From: Toxotes chatareus
Lineage: Eukaryota; Chordata; Actinopteri; Toxotidae
Assembly: GCA_016801885.1 (NCBI GenBank)
Contig: JAFBJY010001331.1
Location: forward strand, 1 to 64,000
DNA length: 64,000 nt
Direction of reading: 5' to 3'
Position numbers and translations under genes: made by a program. Below the pieces are notes generated by a model. The model was not told the origin of the DNA. It did no database searches and was given only the letters and a program-made list of their open reading frames with translations. How positions within the stretch are numbered: position 1 is the first letter of the stretch; each line of letters starts with the position of its first letter. Positions 45,231-59,229 of this stretch are shown here, one piece after another.

Positions 45231-48200
45231 AAAAAAGAAAAGGGGGTTTTGAGAAAATTTGCATTTTTTTTTAACCTGTTAAGTGTCAAGTGCCTCCCTT
45301 TTTGGGATATAGGACCCAAATTTGAAATTTTCCCCGGGACAGGCAAAAAAAGTTTAAAAAATTTTTTTTAAAAAAAATATATATATTTTTGGTGGTAAGT
45401 TTTAAGGTTTAAGGAAAAAACAAACAAAAACAAAATGTGTTGGGGGTTTTAGGTGGGGGGGGTTTGGGGGGGTTGGGGGTGGGGATTATTAGTTAAAAGA
45501 GGGTTTTTTTTAATTTCCCCCATAATTTTTTGGACAACAGGGGGGGGAAAAAAACTTTTAAAAAAAAAAAAAAATTATTTTTTTAAAAGGAAATGAATGT
45601 AATAATGATAACTGAAAATGAATAAAAAAATTAATATAATAATTTTTTATAATAAAATAAAAATTTTAAAAAATTCAGGGTTTTTTTTGGGGTTTTTTGT
45701 ATTTTTTTTTGTATTCGGGTTTTTTTGGTTTTGGGTTTTTTTTAGTTTTGGGCCCCATTTTTTTTAAAAGAAGGGTTTTAAAAAATAGTTTTTTTTACAA
45801 AAAGATGACTGGGGTTCCCCACAGGGAAGGGGGTTTTTAAAAAAAGATTTTTTTTAAAAAAGAAAGGGGGGTTTTTTTGTTTAAAAAAAACCCTTGGGGT
45901 TTTTCCCCCAAAAAGAAATGGTTTTTTTGGGTTGGTTTTTTTCCCCCAAAAATTTTTTCCCTTTTTCAGATTGTTTTCTTGTGGGGCCCCCTTTTTATCA
46001 AAAGGGTTTGGGTTTCCCCGGGGGGTTTTTTCTTTTTCCCTTCCCCAAAGGGAAAATGGCCAGGGAATTGGCCGGATTTTTGATTCCATTTTGGTAAAGC
46101 CCGGGGAAAACCCCAATTTTTTCATATAGCAAAGGGGGGGCAATTGTAATGTTTCGGGGTTTTTTTTTTTAAATTTAAAAAACAATTGGGGAAAATTTTT
46201 TTTATTTTTTTTGGTATTTTTGATTTTTTAATTATAACCAATGCTATAGAGGTTTTTAAAATTTTAAAAATTTTTAAACAGGGTTTAAAATTTTTGTCAA
46301 TTTTTTTTTTAAAAAAAAACATTTTCTTAATGGGGTGTGTTTTTTTGAAAATTTTTTTATTTAAAACTATTGAAGGTTATTTTTTTTTTAAGGGAAAAAA
46401 AACCCCCCCCCCTTACTTTTGATGTGGTCCATTGAAGTAAAATGTTTAATTTTTAAGGGAAATCAAAAAAAAAAGGGGGTAATCTGTTTTTTCTTTTTTT
46501 GGGGGGTTTTCCCAAAAATTTATGCCCTTTTGGGATGATGGGACTCGCCCTTTTTAGGACCCCCAACCGAGATGGGAGGGCCCCCCCAAAAAGGGTTTTT
46601 AAGTAGGAAATTCCTTCCCAAAACCCCCCGGGGGGGGAAATTTTGCATCTTCTGTGGGGGCCAGGGGGTTTTTGATTTTAAAATTTGGGGGATGGGAACG
46701 TTTTTTGGCCTTAAGGTTTTCTTCCCAAAGGGGGGAAAAAAAAATTTAAAGTGAAAAGGGCCAATTGGTTCCCCCTTTTAAAAGGAAAGGGGGGAAAAAG
46801 GGGTTGGTAAAGGCCAATGGGGTTTTTGTTTAAAATAGTTAGGAAGCTTGGGTTTTTGGGGGGAAAAAATTTTAAAAGTTTATTTATTGATGGGTTTAAT
46901 TTTTTAGGAGGAAATAGTGGGGTTAGTGGGGAATTGAAAAATTTTTAGGGGGGATGAAGGGGAAAGTGTGTTTTTAAAATTTCTTTCCTTGGGCAGGAGA
47001 AGTTTTGGATTTTTTGTTTTGAAGAGCACCAAGAAAAAGTTTGAGGGGGGAAATTTTTCGGTTTTTAAACAAAGGAAAAGGGCAGGGAGATTTAAGGTTG
47101 TTTTACTTTTGATCTCAAGGAAGGGTGGTTTTTTGGTTTGAAAGGGGTTTCCAAAAAGGAAAACAAAAAAAAAGTAAAATTAAAATTTTGTGGGATTTTA
47201 AAACAGGATGCAGGCTGGGGGAGTTTTGGGGTTTTTGCCCTGAAATGTCTGGGAAGGTTGTTTTTAAGGGGCCAAAAAAAAGAAATTTTTTGGTTTGGGG
47301 AGGGTCTGAACAGTGAATTGGTAAATTTTTATGATTAAAAAAGGGAAACCTTTTTTTTTTGGTTTCTCTTTTTTTTTTGTCTAAAAGGGATGTTTTTGAA
47401 AGGGGTTTGTTTTTAAAAGATCTAAAGGTTTTTAAAATTTTAGTTTTTTACACAAATTGAAAATTTGCCTTTTTTGGGAAAGGAGGGCTTGGTACCCTCG
47501 GTTTAGGGGGGACATGGTTTTTTTCGGGTTTTTAAAGGGAAAGTTTAAAAGGGGCGAGTTTTAAAAATTAGGTGAAATTTGATGATGATGAGAAAGGTGT
47601 GGCTCTGTCCCCAAACTTAAATTTAAGAAAAAAAAAAGAAAAGTTTTTTTAGCCTTTGTTTTTTAAAGGGAAAGGGTTTTTTTTACCAAAAAAAGTGGTG
47701 TTGGGTTTGGAAAAATTAAATTGTTTTTTTTTTTTGGGGGGGAGGAGAAAGTATTTGATAAATATCATATGGCAATGTTTTGGGTATTATAGGGGGCCCT
47801 TTTTTTTGAAAGCAACCTTAAAACCTTTAAAGGGGGGAAAAATTGTGGAAAGCTCCTTTGGGGAAAAGAATTCAATTTTTTAAGGTTAAAAAAAGGGGGT
47901 TTTCGGGAAAGTTTGGGGTTTTTATTTTTTAAGCCTCCCCAAAAAACTTTGTGTATTTTAGCAAGGCTGTATTTAAGGAGAATTGGAAAAAGGCCGGGTG
48001 TTTTTGCCAGTGTTAAAAAAGTTTAAGGCAAGGGGGGTTCTGGACGGAAGAGAAAAAAAATTTTTTAATTTAAAGTTTTGAAACCCGCCAGTATGTTGTT
48101 TAGAGGGAGTTGTTAAGCAAATGAAACTTTAGAAGGGATAGAAAGCTTTTCCCCTTTTTTTAAGGAAATTTTTTTTCAAGGTGCAAGGGGATTTGGGGAA

Positions 48201-51200
48201 AAATTAATGTTTTAAATGGTTTGTTTTTGGGGGTGGTAGTGATTTTTTCAAAAAAAATTTACAAATTTTTTAAAATTGTTTAAATTTTTTTTTTTTTTAA
48301 AAAAAATTTTAAAAAAAGACAGGGGCTTTATGTTAAGTTGTAAATTTTTTTGAAACTTTGAAAAAAAATTTATTTAAAACATTTCTGCTTTTTAAGGAAA
48401 AGGGGGTGTTCCAAGGAGCCTTTTCCCCTTTTTTTTTTTAGGAATTTTAAAGTTTTTTTAAAAATTTTTGTTTTTCATCATTTTCCCCAAATGAATTAAA
48501 AACATCTTATTCAAATTTTTAATATATCCAATTGTTGGGGTTTTTTTACTGTGGCCGGCTTTGGCATTTTGGAAATTTTTTTTTTTCAAAATTTGGATAT
48601 TGTTTACTCCAACATTCCTCGCCTTGTTTAAAAAGGGTTTAAAAAGGGGCCCCCGGGGGGTGGCCCCCTTTTTTTTTTTTTTTTTGGGTTTTATTTTTTT
48701 TTTTGTGTTTTTTAAACCAACATTTTACACTGAGAACTAAATGAAAAACAACCAAAAGTTTTTAAGATTTTCCCCCACGTTTGGACCCTTTTTCTTGAAT
48801 TAGGGGAAACATTAGAATTCGCAAATGAGGGAAAAACGTTTAGGAAAGAACTTCAGGGTGGCAAATTTTATTTTTAGAATGGGTATAATTTCTTAGTTGG
48901 AATGGGAGGTTTTTTCCAAATTTTGTTTATTAGTTATTATTTAAAGTGATGTTTGGGGCCATTCCCCCTTTTTTTCAAAATCCCGTGATTCAGGGAGTGG
49001 AACCCCAAAGAGAAAAATTCGAATAAGCAGAAAAATTGGCTGGAAGGGTTCCCGGGTTTAAAAAAAAATCGATATTTCTGAAAAAACAAAGGAAGGGAAG
49101 CTTTCTGTTAAGGGGAAAAAAAATACGGAAAAAAGCCCCGGTTTTCAGAAGTGAATTTGAGTTTGAGGTTTTTTTTTTTTTAATGTTTTTTAAAAAAATT
49201 TTTTGTTTTTATTAAAAAAAAGAATGTTAGAAACCCAAAAACTTTTTCTTTTACTTCTGGGTTTCAAAAAAATACCCAAAAAAAAATTTTTTTTGTTTTT
49301 AAAAAAGGGTTAAAAAAATTTCCAGGTATGAATAAAAATTTTGCTGTAACTAGGAAAAAGACAAATTGGGAAAAATATTTTTTGCTCATTTGCCAAAAAA
49401 TTTTATTAAATTAATTTTAAAAAAAAAGGGAAAAAAAATGGGGGGGGAAAAAAAAGGAAAAAAAAGGGTTTTTGAAAGTTTTAAAAAACCGGGTTATTTT
49501 CTTGAAGTCATGATGTGAACAAAAAAATTTTAGAACGGGGGTTTTGGTTTTCCCGTAAAAACAAGTTTGGCCCCAAGAAAAATTTTAAAAAAAACAAAAA
49601 TTAAGGTTTGAGTCTTTACCTTTTTAAAAATTTCTTGAGGGAAAAGGGTTTCGGGTTTTGAAAACCCCCCCCCCCACAAACCCAAAACCCCCCCAAAAAA
49701 AAAAAATTTTTTAAATGTTTACTGATAATTAACGAACAATTAACCCCCATTTATAGGGGCCAAAGGGTTTTTTTCACTGAAATGGAAAAAATTCAGGGGA
49801 ACTACCCAAAATTTCTTTTGGCAAAAATAAAATTTTTTCCCCCCTTTTTTTTTTCGGGAAAATTTTTTCAAAAAAAAAACTTTTGGGCCCCAATTTTATA
49901 ACCTTTGATTGTCCTCCCAAAAAGGGCAAACCGAATGTCAAATTAAAACCCTTCCAGCTACACGGGCCCCCTTTAGTAGCGGAAAGTAAACTTGAGACCT
50001 GCCACACTGAGGAAAAAAGGAGTTCCCCAAAAGTGAAAAAATTTCTGTAAGAGGGGTTTTCTACACCCTTTCTTTTTTCCTGCAAAAACAAACCCCCAAA
50101 AAAACAAAACCCCCCCAAAAAAACCGTGTTCCAGTTCCCCTTTAAAGTGACCTTAAATGTTTATTTCAAAAAATATTACACGTTTTTTAGAACTTGTTTA
50201 TTATAAATCCAAAAATGCTTATTTTCCCCCTTTGAAAGATGACTCTTCCCTCAATTGAAGGGTTTTACCCCCCAAAAAAAAAAAATGTTTTTGGGGGCAA
50301 TTTTTAAGGGCTGATTGAGACCCGCAATTTGGGAAATTGGGGAAAAATTTGGCCCCCCCCCTACAAGGGGAAAAATACAAAAGGAAAACCTATTTTTCCA
50401 GTTGAAATTTCAAAACCACCCCCTAAACCCCCCCTACAAAGGGGTTTAAATAAAAGTACAAGCGCAAACCCCCAACCGAGGAAAAAAACCCAAAAACCAA
50501 AGGGAATCTGCCAATGTATTCCCAAACACTGTTTTAAAACTGTCTTTGGGGTGAAAATAGACTTCCTCCAGGAAAAATTTTCCCCAAAAATTTTTAAAAT
50601 TTGACCATGATGGTTGAGGTGTTTTACAACTATAAAAAATGGTTAATGATTAAAGACAATAATAAATTTGGGAAAAAAAAAATAAATGTGATTTATTGGT
50701 TCTTTGGGGGTTTAATTGCCTGAGTTCGTTGCTTAAAGGGTGGGTTTTAAAAAAAAAAATTCAAAATTTTTTTTTAAAAATATAATTTTTTAAGTTTTTT
50801 TGGGAAAAAAAAAATTTTTTTTAATTTTGTGGAAAAATAAACATCCAAAAAAAATCTAAATATCCATACTTAAAAATTTAATTTGGAAATTCATCCCCCA
50901 AACAAATTTTATTAAAACTTTCAACAAAAAACCACCCAGGAAAACCACCAGCAAAAATAAACCCAAGAATTTTTCCAAAAAGGGGAATGGTTTATAGAAA
51001 ATTTGGATTTTCCTAAAAAAAAAAGGGAAAATTGACGCTGGATGAAAAGAAGGACTGCACCAAAGGAAAATTTTTTTTTATTATTTAAAAAATTAATGAA
51101 GCCAGATTTTATTTATGGGAGAACCCCAAAAAACTTATTTTAAAATTTTTAAAATTAAAGGTTGCCAAAAATCAAAAATTTATTTTAAAGGACGTAAATA

Positions 51201-54200
51201 AAATTTTAAACATGGATTTTTGGGGACGGGGTGAGAGTTTTTGGACGGAAAAAAGGGTTTTGAAAGGGCAGGCCCAAAGAAAAAGGGGGGTTGGGAAAAG
51301 TTTTATGAAAAAAAATAATTTTTGGGAAAGGTTTTTTTAAAAAAGTTGAAAAACCCCTGGATTTTCAAAACCTACTTTCTTCCCAATATCATTTCACAAT
51401 TTGACAAATTTTTAATTAACATTTTATTTTATGGGGCCTTTTAAAAAAAAATTGCTAAAGGGTAAAAAAGCCTACCCCCAACAAGATTAAGGGGGGGGAA
51501 AATCCCTTTCGGAAAAACCTTTGAAGGCCTGGAGAGGGGGAACTTCCCCATTTCCCGGGAAAAGGGGGGAAAAAAAATGGCATGGAAGGGAAGGGGAGAA
51601 AGATATGGATATAGTTTGGGGGAGTATTTAATTCATTTAACAGTTATTAAATGGTTCTCAAAAATTAAATTATAAACAAAGAGGGAAAAAACTCCGAGGA
51701 AATTTAATTCGGCAAAAAATATTTAAAATTTATCGGGGAAAACAAAAACAAAAAAAATTTAAAATCAAAAAAACCCGGGGGGAACCCCCAAGGCAAAAAC
51801 TAGCCCAAACCTGCAAAAGGTCGAAAAAAGGGCCGGGAAAAAAAGCCAGGCAGGGGGAGGGCAGAGAATACTGAAAAAAAAAATTTTTGGGGGGGTCGAG
51901 GGGGAAAAAAAAAGAAAATCCATAAAATTTCCCCCCAGGTATGAATAACAAAAACCCCCCGTTGGAACACAATAAAACAACAGGAAGAATAATTTACAAC
52001 GAGTTTTTCAGGACTGTCCAAAAAATTTAACTTTATAAAAAAAAGGTTTGCCCGTTTAAAATTGAAAATTTTTCCCTTCCAAAAAATGGGGGTTGGGTTC
52101 CCTAAAAGGGGTTTAAACCCCAAAAGGCCCTATTCTATTTTTAAAATTTTGGGAAATAACAAAGTTCTGGGCCCAATTTTTAAAGAAGGTCACAGCCTTT
52201 TAAAAATTTTTAAACATTTTTTAAAAACTATTGCCTTTTTTTAAAATGACTAAAAATTTAAATGCTCTTTTCACCCCCAAAGCAAAACCCGAAAAAAAAA
52301 AATTAAAATACGAATATAATAGATCCCTGAAAAATTCCCGCTTGATTACAAAAAACGAAAATTTAGGGGGTTCCCGGTAATGCCAAGTACCAAGTCTAAA
52401 ATCCCCACCCGGCAAAAACACCGGGACAAATGGTTAAAAAATATACCCATTTTTTGTCTTTAAATCAATTTTTCCCAAACTTAGGGGCCCGCGGGGCCCC
52501 ACCCAGGGATAAAAAATCTTTTTTAAAAAACTTTTTCATTTTTTTTAGTGATTTTTATTTGCCTAAAAAAAGAGAGCTTAAAAAAAAAAAAAAAAACAGA
52601 AGAAAAAAAGGATTTTAAAATTTGAAAGGGGCTTTTTAGGGCACTTGAACAACTTGAACTTTTACGATACGGGAAAAACCCCAAAAATTATTTTTTAAAA
52701 CTCAGTTTAAAAATTATAAAATATTTTAGATAAAAATATTTTGGGAAAAATGGGGTTATTTCCCCCAGTGGTCCAATAAATTAAAGGGGCCCCCAATATA
52801 TTAGACAGTAAAAAGTATTTGCACAGAGGGATGGGGGTTTTAAAGGGTTTAAAAAAATTTTTTTATCCCAAAAAAAGCGGGAAAAAAAGCAAAAGGTCCC
52901 GAAATTAAATAAAATGCCTTTTTAAAAAAATTTGCATTTATTTCGGAAAGGTAAAAGAATTTAATGGGCTGTGCCTTGTAAAAAAAGGAAAAAGGTGAAA
53001 AGGATTTAAAAAAAATTTTGGTTAGTGGTTTGGTATTTAAACCGGTGCATTAAAAATTATAACAAATTTTTTTAATATCCCCCAAATAAAAATCTCAAAG
53101 CGTTAAAAGGGAGAAATTTCCCAGGGGAAAACTTAAACAGGGGGGCGAAAAAACCCCCTTAAAAGGGAAAAAACCTTCGAACCGGCTAGGAGGGACCCCC
53201 CCGCTGTCCTTGGGGAAAGGGGGGAGGAAAACAGGGGCAGCGGGTGGAGGAAGGAAAAGGGGGATGGAAAAAAAAAAGGGGGTGGTAAAGTTAAGGGGCC
53301 CGATTTAGATTCAGAAAGTTATATCGGGTCAGAGTCGTTAAAAAGGAAAAACGAGGAAAAGGGAAAATTTCCAAAAATTTTAAAAAAAATTTTTTCCAAA
53401 ATTGTAGGATTTCCCCCGTCTTCAATTTACGATTTTTGTTTATTTGCTTTTTTGTTTATTTTTTTTGTTGGTTTGTCGGGTTTATTTTATTTACCCAAAA
53501 GGGGGGGGGGGTTTGGGCGCCCCATACGCCCCTAATATTGTAATGGTATGGGGGGCGTCATGCAGCGGGTTCTAAATTTTTACCTTTTTTGGTTTTTGGG
53601 GAATTGTCTAAGGGAAAAATCAGAAAATGTTTTTTTCTAAATTTTGTGTAGGGTTTTTGAAAAGGAGAGGAGGATATGGGGGTGTTTTTTAAGACCCGAG
53701 GAAAAAGGGGGTAGGCGGAAGGGTCCCTTGCTTTGTGGTTTTTCTGCAAAGGGGGGTAAAAGGGAAAAAGGGGTTGGGGAGTAAAACCCCCGGGTTTTTT
53801 GGGTTCCCTCAAACTGGAAAGGGCCCCCCCGTCAGCCTGGGAGGAGGGGACTACTGGCCCCCCCAGCGAGCTGTAAATGCTTGAGTGGCCGGAACGGCTG
53901 GAAAAGCCTGATTTTTTGTCATTTGAACCCCTGGTAGCCAGAACTCAGGGTTTTTAAAATTATTTTTAAAAATTTCACCCACCCCGAGCGGGCCCCCCTC
54001 CCAAAGGACAAATCACCTATTGGGGTTGGGTGATAAAGCCCCAAAATTTTTAAAAAAATTAAAAAAACATCCCAAGCTCTAAGGGAAATCTTTGGGTTGT
54101 CCTAAAACGAAATTTTAAAATTTAGTTTTTTTGATGAACTGGCCCGTGTTTGGGGTTTTGGGGTTTTTTTTCTTTTAAAATTTTAGTTTCATTAGAAAAG

Positions 54201-57200
54201 GGGAAAGTGGGCCCCCAAAAACCCCTTAAAAAAGGGAAAAATTAAATTATTATTGTTTTTGGGAATAATCACCCACTTGTTTATAAGCTTTTAAAATCCT
54301 AAAAAGTGTAAAATTTGTATTTGAAAGGAAAAAGGTGTCGAATGGTTTAAAAATTAAAGGGAAAAAACCAAGGGGGGGGGCAATATTTTCAACTGATGGG
54401 AAAAAAAAGGAAAAAAAGGCTCAAAGTGGTGTGCTCCCGGGGGGGGTTTTTTCTCCAGACGGGAGTTTTAAGTCCTGTGATTTGCCCAGGGTAAATTTAC
54501 CTCCAAAAGAAAAAACAAAATGGAAAAAATGGAGAAACAAAAGGCACCCCAATAAAAAAAGGCCTTTAGACAAGGCTTAGTACTTTTTTTTTAGTGGGTT
54601 GAATTTTAAAAGGTGGTTTGAATTTTTTTGTTTTTTATTCCCTTTTTTTTCACGAAACTTAATAAACTAAAAATTAAAAATAAAAGGTTTTTAAACCCTT
54701 TTGCTAAAAAACTCACGGATAATATTTTGGTGTTTGTAATCCCTTTATCTGGTTGGTTTAAAATTTTTTTAAAAGTTTAAAGACCAAAAATTTTAAGTCA
54801 AAATTGTTTGCCCAAAATGAATAGTTAGGCAGTATGATTTGTTTTAAAGAAAAAATTGGGAAAAATGGTGAGGATCCTGAACAGTGAAAGAGGGCCCTGC
54901 AGTTTGGGGAAAGCCCCACAAGGGGGAGGGGGTTGGGTTTTAACTGCTTTTCTCTTTTAATGGGGGACAACCACTTTTTTTTACTTGTTTTTTTTTAAAC
55001 CAACCCCCGAAGAAAACCCAAAAATTTGTTTAAAAAATTTTTGGGGGGGGTTTACGGATGTTTTAAAAAAGGAACAAGGGTATCACAGCCTTTCACAAAG
55101 GGGCTTCCACTGCCCCCAATGTTTTTCCCAAATATTTTAAAATTTTTTAAAAAACATGTTGGGCGCATGCAAAACCTTGGCAGACCATTTTTCCTCCCGG
55201 GGGTGGAAAAGAGGACCCTAGATGATTTATTCAGGGGTTTAAATCCCCTGCCTGCAAAAAAAATACTATTTATTTAAGGAAACCCCCAAAAAAGTCCTTA
55301 TAAAGTGAAAATGAGGTTTGCCATCTGATTATTTTTGGATTTTTTTTTAAAATTTTTTGGGTTTTGTTTTTTTTGGGGAAACTTTTTCTTTTTCAACCTT
55401 TAAATAAAATTTTTATTTTTTTACCTTTTTTTTTTTTGTGTCCTTTAATTTTTACCCTTTTGGGGAGAATTTTTTTTAATCATTTTAAGGGGGGGTTTTG
55501 GTTTTCTTTTGGTTTTGGGTAAGGGGGGGGGGGCCCTTTATTGAATTACGCAAAAAATTTTTTAGAAAAAAAAAGAACAAAACCAGGTGTTTCAAAAATG
55601 GAAGAAATTTGGTTTTTCTCCCGATTTAAAAGGGGGAAAAGGTTTTTCCCAAAATTTTGGGGGAAAAAAGGGGGCCCCCCAAAAAATTTTTGGGACATGG
55701 ACCCGACCCGTCGGGGGAAAAATCTCAACTTAGACTTTTCTGTCAAAGTCAGGAAAATTGCCCATTTTTACCTAAAGCTCTTTTTTTTCCAAGCGCGAAA
55801 AAAGCCTTTGAGGCCCGAAGGGGCCAGAGTGTGGTCCATAAGATGCTCAAGGGTTTTTTAAAAAGGAAGTTAAAAAAAAGGGGGAACTGAAAGTTTTTTT
55901 TACGGAAACCCGAAATAAAGGAGTTTTTCTGTTCCCAGCCCTAGGTTTCTTGCCCCCCAGGGTACAAGGAAAATTCCCCTTTCCCGGAAATTGTGTCCCT
56001 GGATACAGGGCAAAAAATTTTACCATTGTTTTAAAGGGCCCCCCCCGAAAGGTGAGTGCAGCTAGTTTAAATGTTAAAAAATCCTGTGGTTTTTTAAAGA
56101 GAAAGGTTTTCGAATAATTAACAGAAAACATACAGGGGAAAAAGGCAAAAAGGCAAAGTTGAGTTTCCTTTTTAAAAAAACCCCGCAAGGGGATTCAGAA
56201 GAATTTTTAACCCCATAAACCCAAAACCTTTTTTTTAGGGGCCCGCAGGGGGAAAACGTCAAAACCCCGGGATCCCTAAAAAAGGGGTTTTAAACTTAGG
56301 GGATGGGAAAGAAGAGGTTTCCCCTTTGGAATGTCCCCACTATGAAAGGAGACCGTTTAAAAAAAAGGCTGTTTTTGGGGAAAAATTAAAAAATCCGACT
56401 CCCCAAATAATTCTAATTTAACCTCCCGGGGGGGGGTTAAATTTCCCCCTGCCGGGTTTCCCAACTAAAAACCTTTTCCAATTTAGGTCGTCGGCAAAAA
56501 TTTTTCTTTTTTAAAATTATTGATTTTTGGGTGGGTTTCATTCCAAAAGGAAGATTTAAAAATTTTTCTTTATTGTGTTTTTAAATTTTTTGTTCCGTGT
56601 GGGGGGGGGAAACATTTTTTAAGAAGGAAAAAGATAGAATTTTAGTTACCCAGAATTTAAAAGGGGGGGAAAAAGGGGGTTTTTAAAAAAAGGGAAAGGG
56701 AATTTTGAAACCCAAAAATTTAGGAGAATGGGAAAAAATTTGATTTTAAAAAGGGAAAATTTTCTTAAAATTAAATTAAAAAAAGGGGGAAATTTTTTAA
56801 AAATTTTAAAAAGGGGAAAAATTTATGGTGTTTTATTTTAAATTTGTTTTCTTTATTAAAAACCCTTTTGGTTTTTTTTATTTGTTTTTAAAATGTTTGG
56901 GCAAAATTAAACCGAAAAGGTTTTGGGGGAGGGGGAAAAAAAAGAACCCCAAACCTTTTTTGTTCCCAATACTGAAGGGGGGGAAAAACTAGAAATGGGG
57001 AACAAAAAAAGATCCCGGAAAAAACCCCCGCCGAAAAAAGCTGGGCAAGGTTTTTTTCACCGGAAGGCCCCTTTTAGAAAGTTTTGGGGGGGCATTTGGG
57101 CTTGAAGGGTTCTGTTTAAAAAAACCAACCAGGGGATCATTCCCCTTAGTGGGCTGGAATTTAAAAAAGTTGCGGGAAGTTTTAAAATTTTTAAACCCGG

Positions 57201-58510
57201 GAAGGGAAGGGGGGTTTTGGACCAAACTGTTTTTGCCCCGGGGGGGAAAATTTTAAATTTCCCCCAAAAAAATTGAATTCTTTATTTGGGGGGAAGGTTT
57301 TTTTTTTTTAAAAAAAAAAAATACTGGGGTTTTTAAAAAAAGTTTAGGGGGGGTTTTTGTTTTATTTTTAAAATTTTTTAAGTTTTTAAAATTTTTTTTT
57401 GGAAATTTTAAAAAAAATTTTTTAAAAAAAAAAAAAATTTTTTGGAAATTGAGTGGGGTTTAGGTCAAAAATTTTTTTGGGAATTTTTTTAAAAAAATTT
57501 TTTTTTTTGGGGGGAAATTTTTTTGTTTTTTTTTAAAAAAACCCTTTTTAAAAAACCGGGGGGAAAAAAAAAGTTCCGTTTACCCAAAAAGTTAAAAAAA
57601 AATTTTTTTTTAGGACGGGAAAGAAAGGGGGAAATTTTTTTTCCCCCAAAAGGAAAAAAAAAAAAATAATCTTTAAAAAAAAAAACAGGGGGTTTTTTTT
57701 AAATTTTTAAAAAAAGGAAATTTTTTTTTTTTGTTCAATGTTTTTTTTGGGGATTTTTTTTTGGGTTTTTAGGGTTTTTTTTGATTTTCAAAAATTTTTT
57801 GTTTCCCAAAATTGTTTTTGTAAAGCCCGGGGGGAAAGGGGTTTTAAATTTTCAGGGTTTTTTTTTAAAACCCAGAAGGGAAATTTTTTTGAAAAATTTT
57901 TTTTTTTAAAAAAAAAAAAAGGGGGGGAAAAAGGGTTTTTTTAAATTTTTTTGGGGGGGGTTTTTTTTTTAAAATGGGTTTTTGGGGAAAAAAAATTGGG
58001 GCCCCCTTTTTAAAAAATTTTTGGGGAATTTTAAAATTAAATTGTAAATGGGAAAGGTTTTTTTTTTTTTTAAATTTAAAAAAGGGTTTTTTGATTTTAA
58101 AAAAATTTTTCTGGATTTCTTTTGTGTTTGGAAAAAAATTTTTTTGGGGGGTTTTTTTTCGGTTTTTTTTTTTTTTTTTTTTAAAAAAATCCAATAGGGG
58201 GTTTTTTCCCCCAAAAAGAAGGTAATTTTTAAAAAATTTTAATTTTAAAATTTGGGGGGGAAAATTTTTAAAGAGGGATAGGGGATTTTTTGGGGGGGTT
58301 TTTTTCCCCTTAAAAATTTTTAAAGGGAAAACCAAGGAAAAATTTGACAAAGGAAAAAAATTTTGGGGAATTTTTTTAAAATTTTTTAAATTGGGGTTTT
58401 GAAAAAGGTTTTTTTTTTTTTTTAGAAAAATTTTTTTTTTGAACCTTTTTTTGTTTTCAAGGGGTTTTTTTTAAAAAAAAACCCCCTTTGGGGATTTTTG
58501 CCATATCACC
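45231..58510. other. Severely homopolymer-inflated sequence, probable assembly artefact
   Basis: About 13 kb made almost wholly of runs of A, T, G and C, for example GGGGTTTTTTTTTTAAAATG. It ends sharply at about 58510, where normal sequence begins exactly at the 5' flank of an NLR LRR unit. No coding, RNA or repeat feature is supportable. Real sequence of the NLR cluster is probably hidden or replaced here. Confidence 0.82.
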
Positions 58511-58516
58511 CACCCC

Positions 58517-58720
58517 TAACTGAAGTTAATGAGAGCTGTGTTTGACTTTTAGTATCTGACTGTTTTTAAGCTGCATCCTGTTGGTTCAGGTGTTTGGAGT
58601 TTCCATTTTCCAAACTTGTACATTCTCAACCTTCTTCAGCTCTGAACAGATGATGAAACACTCAACGCTTTCAAGCAGGAACTTTGTCTCCTAAACTCAC
58701 ATCTTTTATTCTTTATTCAG
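58517..58720 (+). repeat. 5' flank of LRR cassette, unit 1
   Basis: Starts with ACTGAAGTTAATGAGAGCTG and carries GTATCTGACTGTTTTTAAGC, CATCCTGTTGGTTCAGGTGT, CTCAACGCTTTCAAGCAGGA and TCTTTATTCAG. The same flank of about 200 bases occurs before the LRR exons at 61240 and 62842, nearly unchanged. Confidence 0.9.
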
Positions 58721-58897
58721 TTTGAGTCGCTGCAGTTTGTCAGAGATCAGCTGTGCTTCTCTGGCCTCAGCTCTGAAGTCCAACCCCTCCCATCTGAGAG
58801 ACCTGGACCTGAGTGGAAACTGGAACCTGCAGGATTCAGTAGTGAATCATCTGTGTGGTTTTCTGCAGAGTCCAGACTGTGGACTGGAGACTCTGAG
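58721..58897 (+). CDS. NLR leucine-rich-repeat exon, unit 1 (177 bp)
   Basis: Acceptor TTTATTCAG, donor CTGAG|GTCAGA. It encodes two ribonuclease-inhibitor-type LRRs (LSEISCASLASALKSNPSHL, RDLDLSGNWNLQDSVVNHLC, GFLQSPDCGLETLR). It has one extra codon, a Trp in SGNWNLQ, compared with the other LRR exons; frame and phase are kept. The gene it belongs to is not known because the sequence upstream is degraded. It could be a 3' exon of NLR copy 2 or of a further copy lost in the bad block. Confidence 0.87.
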
Positions 58898-59229
58898 GTC
58901 AGACTCCATTGTTTACTTGTGTGCTGAGATGAATGTGATGTGAAAGTTGTGCTGACAGTAAAGTGCAGACATCACACTGATATTATACTGATCCACACTG
59001 AGGATCTTCATGGTAAAGTCTGTTTTCTTCTTCTGTGGTTTAGTCCACTGACTGTGGCAGAGCAATGTTGAGCTACAGATTTCAAAGCTTCATTTAACAA
59101 GAAAAAGCTTCACTCTTTAAATCACATCCAAGTTTTTTTCCACACTCACATCAACAAATATATATTCAGTATTTTCTTCTTCCAACACGACTAGAAAGTG
59201 ATGAGACTAAAGTCAAAGTGACTCAGATA

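Noticed and set aside
45778..58350. Open frames such as the 135-codon and 161-codon minus-strand ones
   Set aside because: Same artefactual composition as the surrounding sequence; not evidence of genes.
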